Shown piece after piece: positions 41,624-49,208 of a DNA stretch of 64,000 bases (position 1 is the first letter of the stretch; each line of letters opens with the position of its first letter). The notes below the pieces were generated by a model. The model saw nothing but the letters and a program-made list of their open reading frames with translations. It was not told the DNA's origin and did no database searches. Source of the stretch: JAFGCL01 sp964423835 (GTDB taxonomy: Bacteria > Chloroflexota > Dehalococcoidia > UBA2247 > RBG-13-53-26); NCBI GenBank assembly GCA_964423835.1, contig CAYRGJ010000013.1, positions 1 through 64,000 on the forward strand, read 5' to 3'. Both the position numbers and the translations under genes were made by a program.

Positions 41624-43761
41624 GACCGTTGACGCTGCACCTGACAAACTGGATGCCCTTCGCTGAGGAAAAGCTTGACCTGGCCGCGGTGCATGTCGCG
41701 GCCCTGACCGGGGAGAACGGCGCCGGCAAGAGTTCTATCCTCGACGCCATGACGTGGGCCTTGTGGGGGAAGGCCCGGGGGGATTCGGACGAAGAGAGGA
41801 TCAGAGCCGGCGCCCAGCAGTGCGCCGTCAAACTGGCCTTCGAAGTCAACGGCCGTAGGTTTCAAGTGGTCAGAACCAAACGTAGAGGGAAGGGAAAGAG
41901 CTCCGGTCAGAGCACGTTGACCCTCTTCGATGGCCAGGAGGACATTACCGGAGCCACCATGAAGGAGACCCAGGCAGCGATCGTTGACCTCATCAGGATG
42001 GACTATCAGACCTTCTGCAACTCCGTCTTCCTGCGGCAGGGTCACGCGGACGAATTCACCGTCGCGGACCCGGCAGACCGGAAGCGAGTACTGATCTCGA
42101 TTCTCGGTCTCGACCAGTACGACAGTCTGGAGACGCTGGCCAAGGCCAGACTCCGCGAGACGGAGGATGGCATCCTTGCACAGACGGCCAAGGGGGATCA
42201 GGTAACCGCGGAGGCATCGGGGCTGGACGCCTACGGTCTCTTGCTTCAAGAGGCCCAGGCGAAGATGCAGCCGATCACTGCGGCTGTCGAGAAGCGGGAG
42301 GCGGCAGTCAGAGACCTCGAAGCCCAGACCGCGCAGCTGCAGCCGAAGACCGAGGAACTGGGTAGGACCCAGAAGGAACGCGCAATGGCCTCCGTCAACC
42401 TCAACAAGGCCCGGGAGCTCCGCGATACACTGGCCGACATGGTGGCAAAGTACCGCGGCACCATCGAGAAGAAGCCGGACATCCTGAGGGGATACCAGGA
42501 GATGCAGGACGCCGAGAAGGCCAGGCTCGAGCTATCGGAGAAGGCCCGAGTGTTTGGAGAGGTCAACAAGAAGCGGGGGGAATTGGCCCTCACGATCTCC
42601 CAGGCTGAGGCCAAGGTGAGGAAGGCCCTGGCCGAGGCCGACACCCTGATCAAAAGCCTGTCATCTGCCAGGCCGGAGCTCTGCCCGACCTGTGGCCAGA
42701 CAATGAATCCCGAGAAGCAGGCAGAGATAGCCGGCAGGCTGGGCAAGGCACAGGGGGCCCGTGACTCACTGAAGGAGAGGCTCTCATCGAAGTCCTATGC
42801 TGTGCCAGAGCAACAGGAACTGGCCCGGCTGGACGCCAAGGCCGCGGAGCTTGGCGAGAGCATCAAGGAGTGGGACAAGGTTCAGGCTGACGTCAAGCGA
42901 TTGGACCCGTTCGGGAAGCTGTACCACCAACTGCAGGAGGCCGAGACCAACCTTGAGAGGTCATCGGGTCACCTGAAGGAGGCTGAGGCCTCCGTGAAGA
43001 CCTGCGAGGACACACTGGCCGCGGCAGACCAGAGGATCAAGGACCTGACCAGTGCCGTAAGTGGCGCCGGAGAGATCGCTCGGAAGTTGGCAGCTGCCAG
43101 GACCGACCTTGCCAACGCCAAGCTGGAGCATGGCACAACGCAGAAGGCAGTGGCTGACCTAACGGCGAAGATGGACTTTGCCCGGGAGTGCCAGGAGCAG
43201 GCCCAGGAGATCGAGGCCCAGCTTCAGCAGCTGCGCCGGCAGGCCGACGTCTACAGATTCCTGGCCGGCGCCTTCAACAAGGCGGGGATCCCCTCGGAGA
43301 TCATCAAGGCCGCGGTCCCGGAGCTTGAGGCCGAGGCCAACGCCTTCCTCTCGGACATGACGGAAGGCCGAATGTCCCTCGCCCTACTGACCCAGAGGGA
43401 CAACAAGTCGGGGACGACTACCGAGACCCTCGACATCCTGATATCTGACGAGCTTGGCACGAGAGCATACGAGATGTACAGCGGCGGGGAAGCCTTCAAG
43501 GTCAACTTGGCACTGAGGCTGGCCCTCTCCAAGATGGTGGCCCGGCGAGCCGGGGCCCCGACCTCGTGCCTGTTCATTGACGAGGGGTTTGGCACCCAGG
43601 ACCAGAACGGTCTCACCAAGGTAGTGGAGGCCTTGCACTCAGTCGAGGACAAGTTCAAGCTCGTGCTTGTCATTACACACCTTGACGAGCTACGAGAGGA
43701 ATTCGGAACACAGATCAGAGTCACGAAGGATGGCGCCGGATCAAAGGTCGCGGTGCTGTAG
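41620..43761 (+). CDS. sbcC: SbcC/Rad50-like ATPase
   Basis: 713 residues, shorter than E. coli SbcC (1048). Walker A GENGAGKSS (31-39), long coiled-coil arms (~190-345 and ~365-560), zinc hook CPTCGQ (C355, C358) at the apex, ABC signature YSGGEAFKV (~620) and Walker B CLFIDEG (~650). With SbcD it forms an ATP-gated nuclease on DNA ends. Short arms are typical of phage versions. Confidence 0.9.
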   Translation: MRPLTLHLTNWMPFAEEKLDLAAVHVAALTGENGAGKSSILDAMTWALWGKARGDSDEERIRAGAQQCAVKLAFEVNGRRFQVVRTKRRGKGKSSGQSTLTLFDGQEDITGATMKETQAAIVDLIRMDYQTFCNSVFLRQGHADEFTVADPADRKRVLISILGLDQYDSLETLAKARLRETEDGILAQTAKGDQVTAEASGLDAYGLLLQEAQAKMQPITAAVEKREAAVRDLEAQTAQLQPKTEELGRTQKERAMASVNLNKARELRDTLADMVAKYRGTIEKKPDILRGYQEMQDAEKARLELSEKARVFGEVNKKRGELALTISQAEAKVRKALAEADTLIKSLSSARPELCPTCGQTMNPEKQAEIAGRLGKAQGARDSLKERLSSKSYAVPEQQELARLDAKAAELGESIKEWDKVQADVKRLDPFGKLYHQLQEAETNLERSSGHLKEAEASVKTCEDTLAAADQRIKDLTSAVSGAGEIARKLAAARTDLANAKLEHGTTQKAVADLTAKMDFARECQEQAQEIEAQLQQLRRQADVYRFLAGAFNKAGIPSEIIKAAVPELEAEANAFLSDMTEGRMSLALLTQRDNKSGTTTETLDILISDELGTRAYEMYSGGEAFKVNLALRLALSKMVARRAGAPTSCLFIDEGFGTQDQNGLTKVVEALHSVEDKFKLVLVITHLDELREEFGTQIRVTKDGAGSKVAVL

Positions 43762-43773
43762 AAAGAGAAGGAG

Positions 43774-44151
43774 ATGTACAACAAGCTGACAGCCATAGGC
43801 AACTTGGGAAAGGATCCCGAGATGCGCTTCACACCCAATGGGAACCCGGTGACCACCTTCAGCCTGGCCACCAACCACAGCTACACGAAGGACGGCGAGA
43901 AGAAGACCGAGACGGAGTGGTTCAATGTGGTGGCATGGGACAAGACGGCCGAGCTATGCAACCAGTACCTGAGCAAGGGGATGCGCGTCTACATCGAGGG
44001 GAGAGTGCGCACCCGGTCATGGGAAGACCAGAACGGACAGAAGAAGTACCGGACTGAGGTTGTGGCCGAGAAGGTGCTCTTCCTCGAGAAGAATGGCCAG
44101 GGGAAGGAAGAGGGGCCGGGGCCGGAAACCGAAGATCTCCCGTTCGGATAG
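43774..44151 (+). CDS. ssb: Single-stranded DNA-binding protein
   Basis: 125 residues: an OB fold (YNKLTAIGNLGKDPEMRFTP; WFNVVAWDKTAELCNQYLSKG; YIEGRVRTRSW), a short linker and an acidic tip EDLPFG, the conserved DDxPF-type tail that recruits repair proteins. A tetrameric phage or host-like SSB that would work with the RecT-like annealer. Last gene of the rightward operon, 12 nt after sbcC, ending at a strong terminator. Confidence 0.92.
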   Translation: MYNKLTAIGNLGKDPEMRFTPNGNPVTTFSLATNHSYTKDGEKKTETEWFNVVAWDKTAELCNQYLSKGMRVYIEGRVRTRSWEDQNGQKKYRTEVVAEKVLFLEKNGQGKEEGPGPETEDLPFG

Positions 44152-44176
44152 ACCGGCAGGCAGCATCAGGAAAAGC

Positions 44177-44208
44177 GAAGAGGCCTCCCTGCGAGGCCTC
44201 TTCTTCAA
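44177..44208. terminator. Bidirectional terminator after ssb
   Basis: An 11-bp perfect stem GAAGAGGCCTC/GAGGCCTCTTC with a 5-nt loop; followed by TTCAATTT on the plus strand and by GCTTTTCC on the minus strand. It separates the ssb operon from the oppositely oriented cargo genes. Confidence 0.85.
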
Positions 44209-44221
44209 TTTGCGGATCGCG

Positions 44222-44503
44222 TTACTTGGGCTTTGCCAGTCTGCTGGCAGAGCCCCTCTGCTCGGCAGGCTTCTTCGGGTAGTAATCCAAGTGCGAACAT
44301 ATAGTGTCTAGCATGCGCTTCAGCGCAGGATCTGGCACCATCATGCGATATCCTTCTTGGAGGCCTTCGGGCAGATTAGTCAGGAGCCTGATGAAATGCG
44401 TCCCATCTCTTCGCGTCGTCACGTACACATTGTCCACAAAGACCGCAGCCAGACCATTGTTCAGGTGCATTTCCATAGGGCCCTTACTCCTAACGGTCTC
44501 CAT
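44222..44503 (-). CDS. Third gene of the toxin-antitoxin-like operon
   Basis: 93 residues: NNGLAAVFVDNVYVTTRRDG followed by HFIRLLTNLPEGLQEGYRM and a helical C-terminus. The FVDNVxV, LTxLPEG pattern is that of a widespread uncharacterised DUF family resembling small regulatory or phage-exclusion proteins. It overlaps the antitoxin stop by 14 nt, so it is translated with the module. Confidence 0.6.
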   Translation of the reverse strand: METVRSKGPMEMHLNNGLAAVFVDNVYVTTRRDGTHFIRLLTNLPEGLQEGYRMMVPDPALKRMLDTICSHLDYYPKKPAEQRGSASRLAKPK

Positions 44504-45053
44504 GGTATACCTCCTTCTTTGGACTTGTCTGGTTCCACCATAAGAACTGCGGTTTCTCCGTAGTGTACGTGTGATGGTTAGCCACGACCGCGTATTCCGT
44601 TGTCAACCTCGAGGACTCCTCAGGACCCAGGTAATCGCCGCCTCCCTGGCCAAAGGTGGTTATCAGAGAGAATCTCCCATCACCTTTTGTCTTGAAGCGC
44701 TCGACGGATTCCTTCAAATATACTATGTCACCAGAGAAGACTATCTGGAATATGAACCCACGACGGATTCGACGGTGCTTGTGTAGCGCTTGGCGTGAAA
44801 TGCCCAGAAGCTTCGCGGTTTCCGAAGCACTCAGAAATGCACTTATTGGGCGCTGTCCAAGCAATTCGTCCATACGTTTACGCCGTTGGCTTTCGATGAT
44901 CTCAGCAGTCTCCAGTGGGAAGAGCTTCTGGCCACAACCACCGCATTCGCTATAGGAAACGCCTCTGACCAGATACTCCCCGACGTACTTGTCCACCATC
45001 TGCAGGTCACCCGTGAGTTCGCGGTATCTGCCCCCACATTCAAGGCACTTCAT
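44490..45053 (-). CDS. MqsA-like antitoxin: YgiT zinc finger plus HTH
   Basis: 187 residues from ATG 45053. N-terminal YgiT-type zinc finger (CLECGGRYRE and ECGGCGQKLFP, C-x2-C pairs) that in MqsA binds and neutralises the toxin; then a MerR/excisionase-like HTH (SASETAKLLGISRQALHKHR, about residues 75-95) unlike the XRE domain of E. coli MqsA; and a ~75-residue C-terminal extension of unknown role. It would repress its own operon through the palindrome at 45437-45454. Confidence 0.75.
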   Translation of the reverse strand: MKCLECGGRYRELTGDLQMVDKYVGEYLVRGVSYSECGGCGQKLFPLETAEIIESQRRKRMDELLGQRPISAFLSASETAKLLGISRQALHKHRRIRRGFIFQIVFSGDIVYLKESVERFKTKGDGRFSLITTFGQGGGDYLGPEESSRLTTEYAVVANHHTYTTEKPQFLWWNQTSPKKEVYHGDR

Positions 45054-45063
45054 TACCTTCCCC

Positions 45064-45420
45064 TTATCCAAGCATATGGAAGCTGTTCACCACCAGAAGG
45101 CGCTTCTTGTCGTCAACATAGAAGTGTGTATACACGTTCTCGCCCTTGAGGTTGATCACCTTGTAGACGTCTATCACCTCGCAGTGTATGCTCCTAGATG
45201 CTTCTGGTTTGCTGAAATGCTTGCTCTGCAATTTTAGCAGAGCATCAATAATATCCCTCGGTCCCCAGTTGAAGTCTTCCTGTGCTCTCCTAAGCGCATT
45301 AGCGGTTATCCAGACCCTCCCTTCGGCTATGAGACCCTTAACCTCTCCCAGAGGGTAGGAGGGCTGTGGTTGGAGAATGGTTCTCCTGCCCTTCTTCCTT
45401 TTTTTCTTCTTCTCGCTCAT
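45064..45420 (-). CDS. MqsR-like toxin (mRNA interferase family)
   Basis: 118 residues; a Lys/Arg-rich tail then the MqsR pattern YPLGEVKGLIAEGRV, WITANALRRAQEDF, HFSKPEASRSIHCEVIDVYK, NVYTHFYV. The Lys of HFSK and the Tyr of NVY correspond, by memory of the family, to MqsR K56 and Y81; the other two reported active-site residues look substituted. MqsR cleaves mRNA at GCU. Overlaps nothing but leads the antitoxin by 10 nt (toxin first, as in mqsRA). Confidence 0.75.
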   Translation of the reverse strand: MSEKKKKRKKGRRTILQPQPSYPLGEVKGLIAEGRVWITANALRRAQEDFNWGPRDIIDALLKLQSKHFSKPEASRSIHCEVIDVYKVINLKGENVYTHFYVDDKKRLLVVNSFHMLG

Positions 45421-45423
45421 AAG

Positions 45424-45454
45424 ATTCTACCAACAAGGTTGACAGTTGTCAACC
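45424..45454 (-). promoter_or_regulatory. Promoter and operator of the MqsRA-like operon
   Basis: Minus-strand TTGACA (complement of 45447-45452), 17-nt spacer and TAGAAT (complement of 45424-45429). The perfect 18-bp palindrome GGTTGACA-GT-TGTCAACC (45437-45454) covers the -35 box, as expected for autoregulation. The -10 box lies only 3 nt from the ATG, so a leaderless or very short-leader message is implied. Confidence 0.75.
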
Positions 45455-45650
45455 CTCGCACTCCTTGCTGAGCATCATCTCATCAAATCTTCCGCACATT
45501 GCAGGTCCCATCTCACACGGGAGGTCCATCGCGACTGCCGTTGCCGAGTATACTATAGCACCGATCGCCGAGAATACAAATGCCCTATCTGGTAGAGCGA
45601 TTCTGATTTCGATGTATAATGGCGCGAATCCCGGTAGGAGGCAGATCAAC

Positions 45651-47291
45651 ATGGCAGACGCCCAGTGGAAGAACAAGCTCTACTTCGGTGACAACCTCGA
45701 CATTCTGAGGGACCACATTGCTGACGAGAGTGTGGACCTGATCTATTTGGATCCTCCGTTCAACAGCAACGCGACCTACAATGTTCTCTTTGCTGAGAAG
45801 AATGGTGCTCAGTCGGCGGCACAGATAACGGCCTTCGAGGATACCTGGCATTGGAACATCGAGACAGAAGAGGCATACACCGAGCTCGTCCAGGATAGCC
45901 CGAGGAAGCTGGCTGATCTAATTCAGGCACTCCGATCATTCCTCGGCCAGAATGACATGATGGCCTATCTGGTGATGATGGCGGCACGGTTGGAAGAAAT
46001 GCAACGGGTACTGAAGTCCACAGGGAGTATCTATCTCCACTGCGACCCCACAGCGAGCCACTACCTGAAGCTCTTGATGGATGGGGTGTTTGGACCGCAG
46101 CAATTCCGCAACGAAGTAATCTGGAAGCGTACCTCTGCTCATAGCTCTGCCACAAGATATGGCCCAGTCCATGATGTGTTGCTGTTCTATACCAAGACTG
46201 GTGATTTCGTATGGAATCCTCAGCATCAACCGTTTGACGAAGAGTATATTGCGAGCCACTACCGGAATGTAGACGAACAAGGGCGAGCATTCACGCTATC
46301 AGATCTCACCGCCGCTGGCACACGAAAAGGCTCTTCAGGCCAGCCGTGGCGGGGGTATGATCCCGCTTCAAAAGGAAATCACTGGAAGTTCACGCTCGAG
46401 AACCTCGAGCACTTGGATGCGAATGGGCGTATCTATTGGCCGCTCAAGGGTGGATGGCCTCGATACAGGCGTTACCTGGATGAGCAGAGGGGCGTACCTC
46501 TGCAAGACGTATGGGTGGACATTGATCCCATAAATGCACTCGCTGTCCAGCGCCTTGGCTTTCCTACACAGAAGCCTGATGCCCTTCTTGGACGAGTAGT
46601 TTGTGCAAGCAGTCCCAAGGATGGACTTGTGCTCGACCCGTTTTGCGGATGCGGAACGACTGTAGCAGTCGCTGAGAAACTAGGACGACGTTGGATTGGT
46701 ATTGATATCACGCACCTGGCCATAACGCTTATGAGGCACCGCTTGGAGGACGCATTCGGCACGGAGCTCTCCCCCTACGAAGTCGTAGGCGACCCGAAGG
46801 ACCTGGCCAGTGCTCAAGCATTAGCACAGCATGACCGTTACCAGTTCCAATGGTGGGCTTTCGGCAAAGTCGCCGCTAGGCCAGGCAACGACAAGAAGAA
46901 GGGACCCGACGCTGGGGTAGATGGCATCATTCGCTTCTTCGACGACAATAGCGGCAAGGCCAAGACCATTCTTGTTCAAGTGAAGAGTGGGGGCGTGAAG
47001 AGGGGCGACGTGGCTACACTGAAAGGCGACATGGAGCGCGAGAAGGCAGTGATCGGCGCTTTCATTACTCTGGAGGATCCTACAGGCCCCATGAGGAAAG
47101 AGGCAGCTTCAGCAGGATTCTATGAGCCGCAGCACTTCCCCGGACTTCGCTATCCGCGGATCCAGATTCTGACGATCGATGATCTTCTGGCTGGGAAGCA
47201 GATAGAGTACCCCCGACTGGCACCAGAAGGAACCTTCAAGAGGGCAGAGCGCAAACGGAAGACGGTCGGCGAACAGCCCCAGCTTCTTTGA
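45651..47291 (+). CDS. DNA methyltransferase fused to a nuclease-like domain
   Basis: 546 residues from ATG 45651 (AGGAGG 8 nt upstream; the longer frame to 45465 has no support). Amino-methyltransferase of the beta-class: LDPPF (DPPF at 34-37) precedes DPFCGCGTT (~329), with a target-recognition region between. C-terminal ~130 residues contain DAGVDGIIRF and ILVQVKSGG, the D...(E/Q)xK pattern of Mrr/PD-(D/E)XK nucleases. The pair may modify and restrict in one chain, or protect phage DNA. It is AT-richer than its neighbours, so likely acquired cargo. Confidence 0.8.
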   Translation: MADAQWKNKLYFGDNLDILRDHIADESVDLIYLDPPFNSNATYNVLFAEKNGAQSAAQITAFEDTWHWNIETEEAYTELVQDSPRKLADLIQALRSFLGQNDMMAYLVMMAARLEEMQRVLKSTGSIYLHCDPTASHYLKLLMDGVFGPQQFRNEVIWKRTSAHSSATRYGPVHDVLLFYTKTGDFVWNPQHQPFDEEYIASHYRNVDEQGRAFTLSDLTAAGTRKGSSGQPWRGYDPASKGNHWKFTLENLEHLDANGRIYWPLKGGWPRYRRYLDEQRGVPLQDVWVDIDPINALAVQRLGFPTQKPDALLGRVVCASSPKDGLVLDPFCGCGTTVAVAEKLGRRWIGIDITHLAITLMRHRLEDAFGTELSPYEVVGDPKDLASAQALAQHDRYQFQWWAFGKVAARPGNDKKKGPDAGVDGIIRFFDDNSGKAKTILVQVKSGGVKRGDVATLKGDMEREKAVIGAFITLEDPTGPMRKEAASAGFYEPQHFPGLRYPRIQILTIDDLLAGKQIEYPRLAPEGTFKRAERKRKTVGEQPQLL

Positions 47292-47314
47292 ACGGCGCTT
47301 GAATGAAGCGCGAA

Positions 47315-47434
47315 CTACTCCACGTGGTTTCGCCTACGCTTTGCCACCTTGTAGATGATCACCCCTCCGATCACAATGGCGGCGATCGCGCCCGCCACGC
47401 AGAGGATGATGAAGGCCAGGCCAGCGAAGGCCAT
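47315..47434 (-). CDS. 39-residue membrane peptide beside the integrase
   Basis: MAFAGLAFIILCVAGAIAAI then VIGGVIIYKVAKRRRNHVE: a single hydrophobic helix and a basic tail, inside-positive topology. No strong ribosome site. Function unknown; it would be a good candidate for a superinfection or small lysis peptide, but this is only topology. Confidence 0.45.
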   Translation of the reverse strand: MAFAGLAFIILCVAGAIAAIVIGGVIIYKVAKRRRNHVE

Positions 47435-47518
47435 GACGGCAGCGTCTTCACTTCCCAATACCCCTCTCCTTCTTGGTATTATTGACAAACTGGTCCGTCA
47501 GCCCGGGGAGGCCACACA

Positions 47519-48592
47519 CTATCGCCATTTGACGTTACCCCCGAGCGCATCATCGCTGGTCATGCGCCGGACGTACTGCTCCAGCACGGTCACCGATTCC
47601 CAACCGCCGACCAGCTGGACGAACTTAATAGGGACCCCAGCCTTGAGATTGCGCCAGGCCCAGGAGCGCCGAAAGATATGGTGCCTGTCCTGCACTTCCC
47701 AAAGCTGGGTGACCTTCACATGGCAGTCCGGACAAACGTATAGCCGGCAGACAAACGACAATCCCCCGAACTGCTTGCCGCACTCGGGACACTTGTAGTC
47801 GGACGCAGCATCTATGAGCCGTGGCATGATCTGGCCGATACCGATGCGAGATATTGGCTGGCGTTCCTCGGTCAGCCAGAGCTCCGGCAGGCTGTCATCT
47901 CTCTTCTGGAGGTACTGATAGACGGCCTTCTGAGCCTCGACGGTGAAGGGAACCCGACGCTCCTTGGCCCCCTTGCCGAAAACGCGGATCCTGCAGGCGT
48001 TCCAGTCGAGGTCTTCCTTCTTAAGGTTGGCCAACTCAGAGAACCTGGCGCCGGTCGACCATAGGAGCCACAGCCAGGCCCGGTCCCTGGCGCCGGCGAA
48101 GGTGTGATGCGGGCACATGCCGAGCAGCTTGTGAAACTCCTGCTCGGAGAGGAATTCCTTCTCATACCGCGGCACCTTCGGCACCTTGATGTTGGCCAGG
48201 GGACTCTTGGCGATGTGGCCCTCGGAAGCCATCCAGTTGAAGAACACACGGACAGAGCCGAAGGTGGACCGGATGAAGAATGGGGATCGACGTTGGCCAC
48301 GCTTCGATTCGCTTTCCCTCATATGCAGCAGCCAGAACTCAAGATCTGCCTTGGTGATCTCAGTGGGGCTCTTGCCAATGAACTTCAGCATCCCCAAGAT
48401 CCGGTCAGAATACGTCTTGATGCTGGCCGGACTGCAGTTCTCGATGCGCCGAGAGAGCAGGAAGCTGTCGACAAGAGGATACTCGGGCTCGCCAGAAGGA
48501 AGCCGAGGGGTCACGCGTGGTGGGGGGTGATCCGGTATTCCACCTGTGCTTGAAGGTGACAAAATCCGTTGTTCCAAAATGGTCTTTTCCAC
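47519..48592 (-). CDS. int: Tyrosine integrase with zinc-ribbon insertion
   Basis: 357 residues. SAM-like core-binding domain (~40-135), catalytic domain from ~145. Active-site residues R183 (STGARFSELANL), K208 or K210 (GKGAKERR), H305 and R308 (HIFR), W331 (GGWESV) and Tyr340 are all present. Unusually, residues ~267-291 insert a zinc ribbon, CPEC...CPDC, between the lysine and HxxR boxes. GTG start at 48592. It drives recombination between attP and tRNA-Gln, its gene lying next to attR. Confidence 0.9.
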   Translation of the reverse strand: MEKTILEQRILSPSSTGGIPDHPPPRVTPRLPSGEPEYPLVDSFLLSRRIENCSPASIKTYSDRILGMLKFIGKSPTEITKADLEFWLLHMRESESKRGQRRSPFFIRSTFGSVRVFFNWMASEGHIAKSPLANIKVPKVPRYEKEFLSEQEFHKLLGMCPHHTFAGARDRAWLWLLWSTGARFSELANLKKEDLDWNACRIRVFGKGAKERRVPFTVEAQKAVYQYLQKRDDSLPELWLTEERQPISRIGIGQIMPRLIDAASDYKCPECGKQFGGLSFVCRLYVCPDCHVKVTQLWEVQDRHHIFRRSWAWRNLKAGVPIKFVQLVGGWESVTVLEQYVRRMTSDDALGGNVKWR

Positions 48593-48608
48593 TTTTTCTC
48601 CCTCCGTT

Positions 48609-48648
48609 CTATTGCCAATAGGCTACAAATGGTGGACCTGAGAGTCAA
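48609..48648 (-). promoter_or_regulatory. Integrase promoter with palindromic operator
   Basis: Minus-strand TTGACT (complement of 48643-48648), 17-nt spacer and TAGCCT (complement of 48620-48625). The perfect 13-bp palindrome CTATTGCCAATAG (48609-48621) overlaps the -10 box, so repressor binding would block transcription. Confidence 0.65.
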
Positions 48649-48684
48649 TACTTACGAGGGAAAAAGTGTCCGATTGGAGAGGTT

Positions 48685-48758
48685 TGGCTGCCGAGCCAGG
48701 ATTCGAACCTGAGCTAAGGGATCCAAATTCCCCTGTGCTGCCACTACACCACTCGGCA
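48685..48758 (-). tRNA. tRNA-Gln(TTG), rebuilt at attR
   Basis: A full cloverleaf on the minus strand: acceptor TGCCGAG/CTCGGCA, D arm GTGT/GCAC, anticodon stem GGGGA/TCCCT with loop ATTTGGA (anticodon TTG), variable TAGC, T arm TCAGG/CCTGG, discriminator G and encoded CCA. The 5' 28 nt are host DNA, the remaining 3' part is prophage-derived, and CCA is encoded only in this copy. Confidence 0.95.
48687..48730 (-). repeat. attR (44-bp core)
   Basis: Identical to 5309-5352. It completes the functional tRNA-Gln, so integration does not disrupt the gene. Confidence 0.92.
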
Positions 48759-48815
48759 TCGCAGCCAGTCCGGCCACGGGTGGTTCTGATTATAGCCCCG
48801 GCGCGGGGATGCGGT

Positions 48816-49202
48816 CTACGCCGGCCCCTCGGTCCGCCCCGGCCGGCCCGCGGCCCTCATCCGGAACAGCATCAGGCCCAGGGCCGCCACCACCAGCAGT
48901 CCCGCACCGAGGCCGATGGCCAGCCACTTCCAGGGGAAGCTCTCCTCCCGGGCGAAGTTGGCCACGATCTGCAGCTTTTGGACATTGTGGATGTAGTACC
49001 GGTTTAGCTCGACCACGATAGTGCCGCTGCCAGGGTCCTCGATCTCAGAGACGTCGCCGCTCCAGCCATTGAAGACATAGCCGGGCCTGGCCACCGCGGT
49101 CAGCGTCACGTTGTCAGCGGGGTAGTAATAGTGGTCGGCCGAAACCGGCTCCACGGTGACCTCACCGCTTTCCTCCGGCGCGCTGACGACCGTCAGCTTC
49201 AT
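48816..49202 (-). CDS. InlB-repeat-type membrane-anchored protein (body)
   Basis: 128 residues: a beta-rich divergent InlB B-repeat-like domain (VTVEPVSADHYYYPADNVTLTA is split; core YYPADNVTLTAVARPGYVF then GWSGDVSE), a C-terminal transmembrane helix (LAIGLGAGLLVVAALGLMLF) and basic tail: the layout of a surface protein with a C-terminal anchor. There is no signal peptide in this ORF, but one sits just upstream in the same frame, separated by a single TGA (see 49209-49319). Confidence 0.6.
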   Translation of the reverse strand: MKLTVVSAPEESGEVTVEPVSADHYYYPADNVTLTAVARPGYVFNGWSGDVSEIEDPGSGTIVVELNRYYIHNVQKLQIVANFAREESFPWKWLAIGLGAGLLVVAALGLMLFRMRAAGRPGRTEGPA

Positions 49203-49208
49203 GCACCG

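Larger units (their letters stand above)
5309..48730. mobile_element. Complete prophage integrated into tRNA-Gln(TTG)
   Basis: A 44-bp perfect direct repeat bounds the element; one copy is the 3' part of a tRNA gene, and a tyrosine integrase lies just inside the right end. All expected modules occur: repressor switch, recombination/replication genes, terminase, portal, scaffold, capsid, tail fibres and holin-like proteins. Genes are intact, so it may be inducible. No tape measure or tail tube is recognised, suggesting a podovirus-like particle. The interior is visibly less GC-extreme than the flanks. Confidence 0.93.

Noticed and set aside
45465..45650. 62-residue N-terminal extension of the methyltransferase
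   Set aside because: No homology-like sequence and no ribosome site, whereas ATG 45651 has AGGAGG at the right distance.
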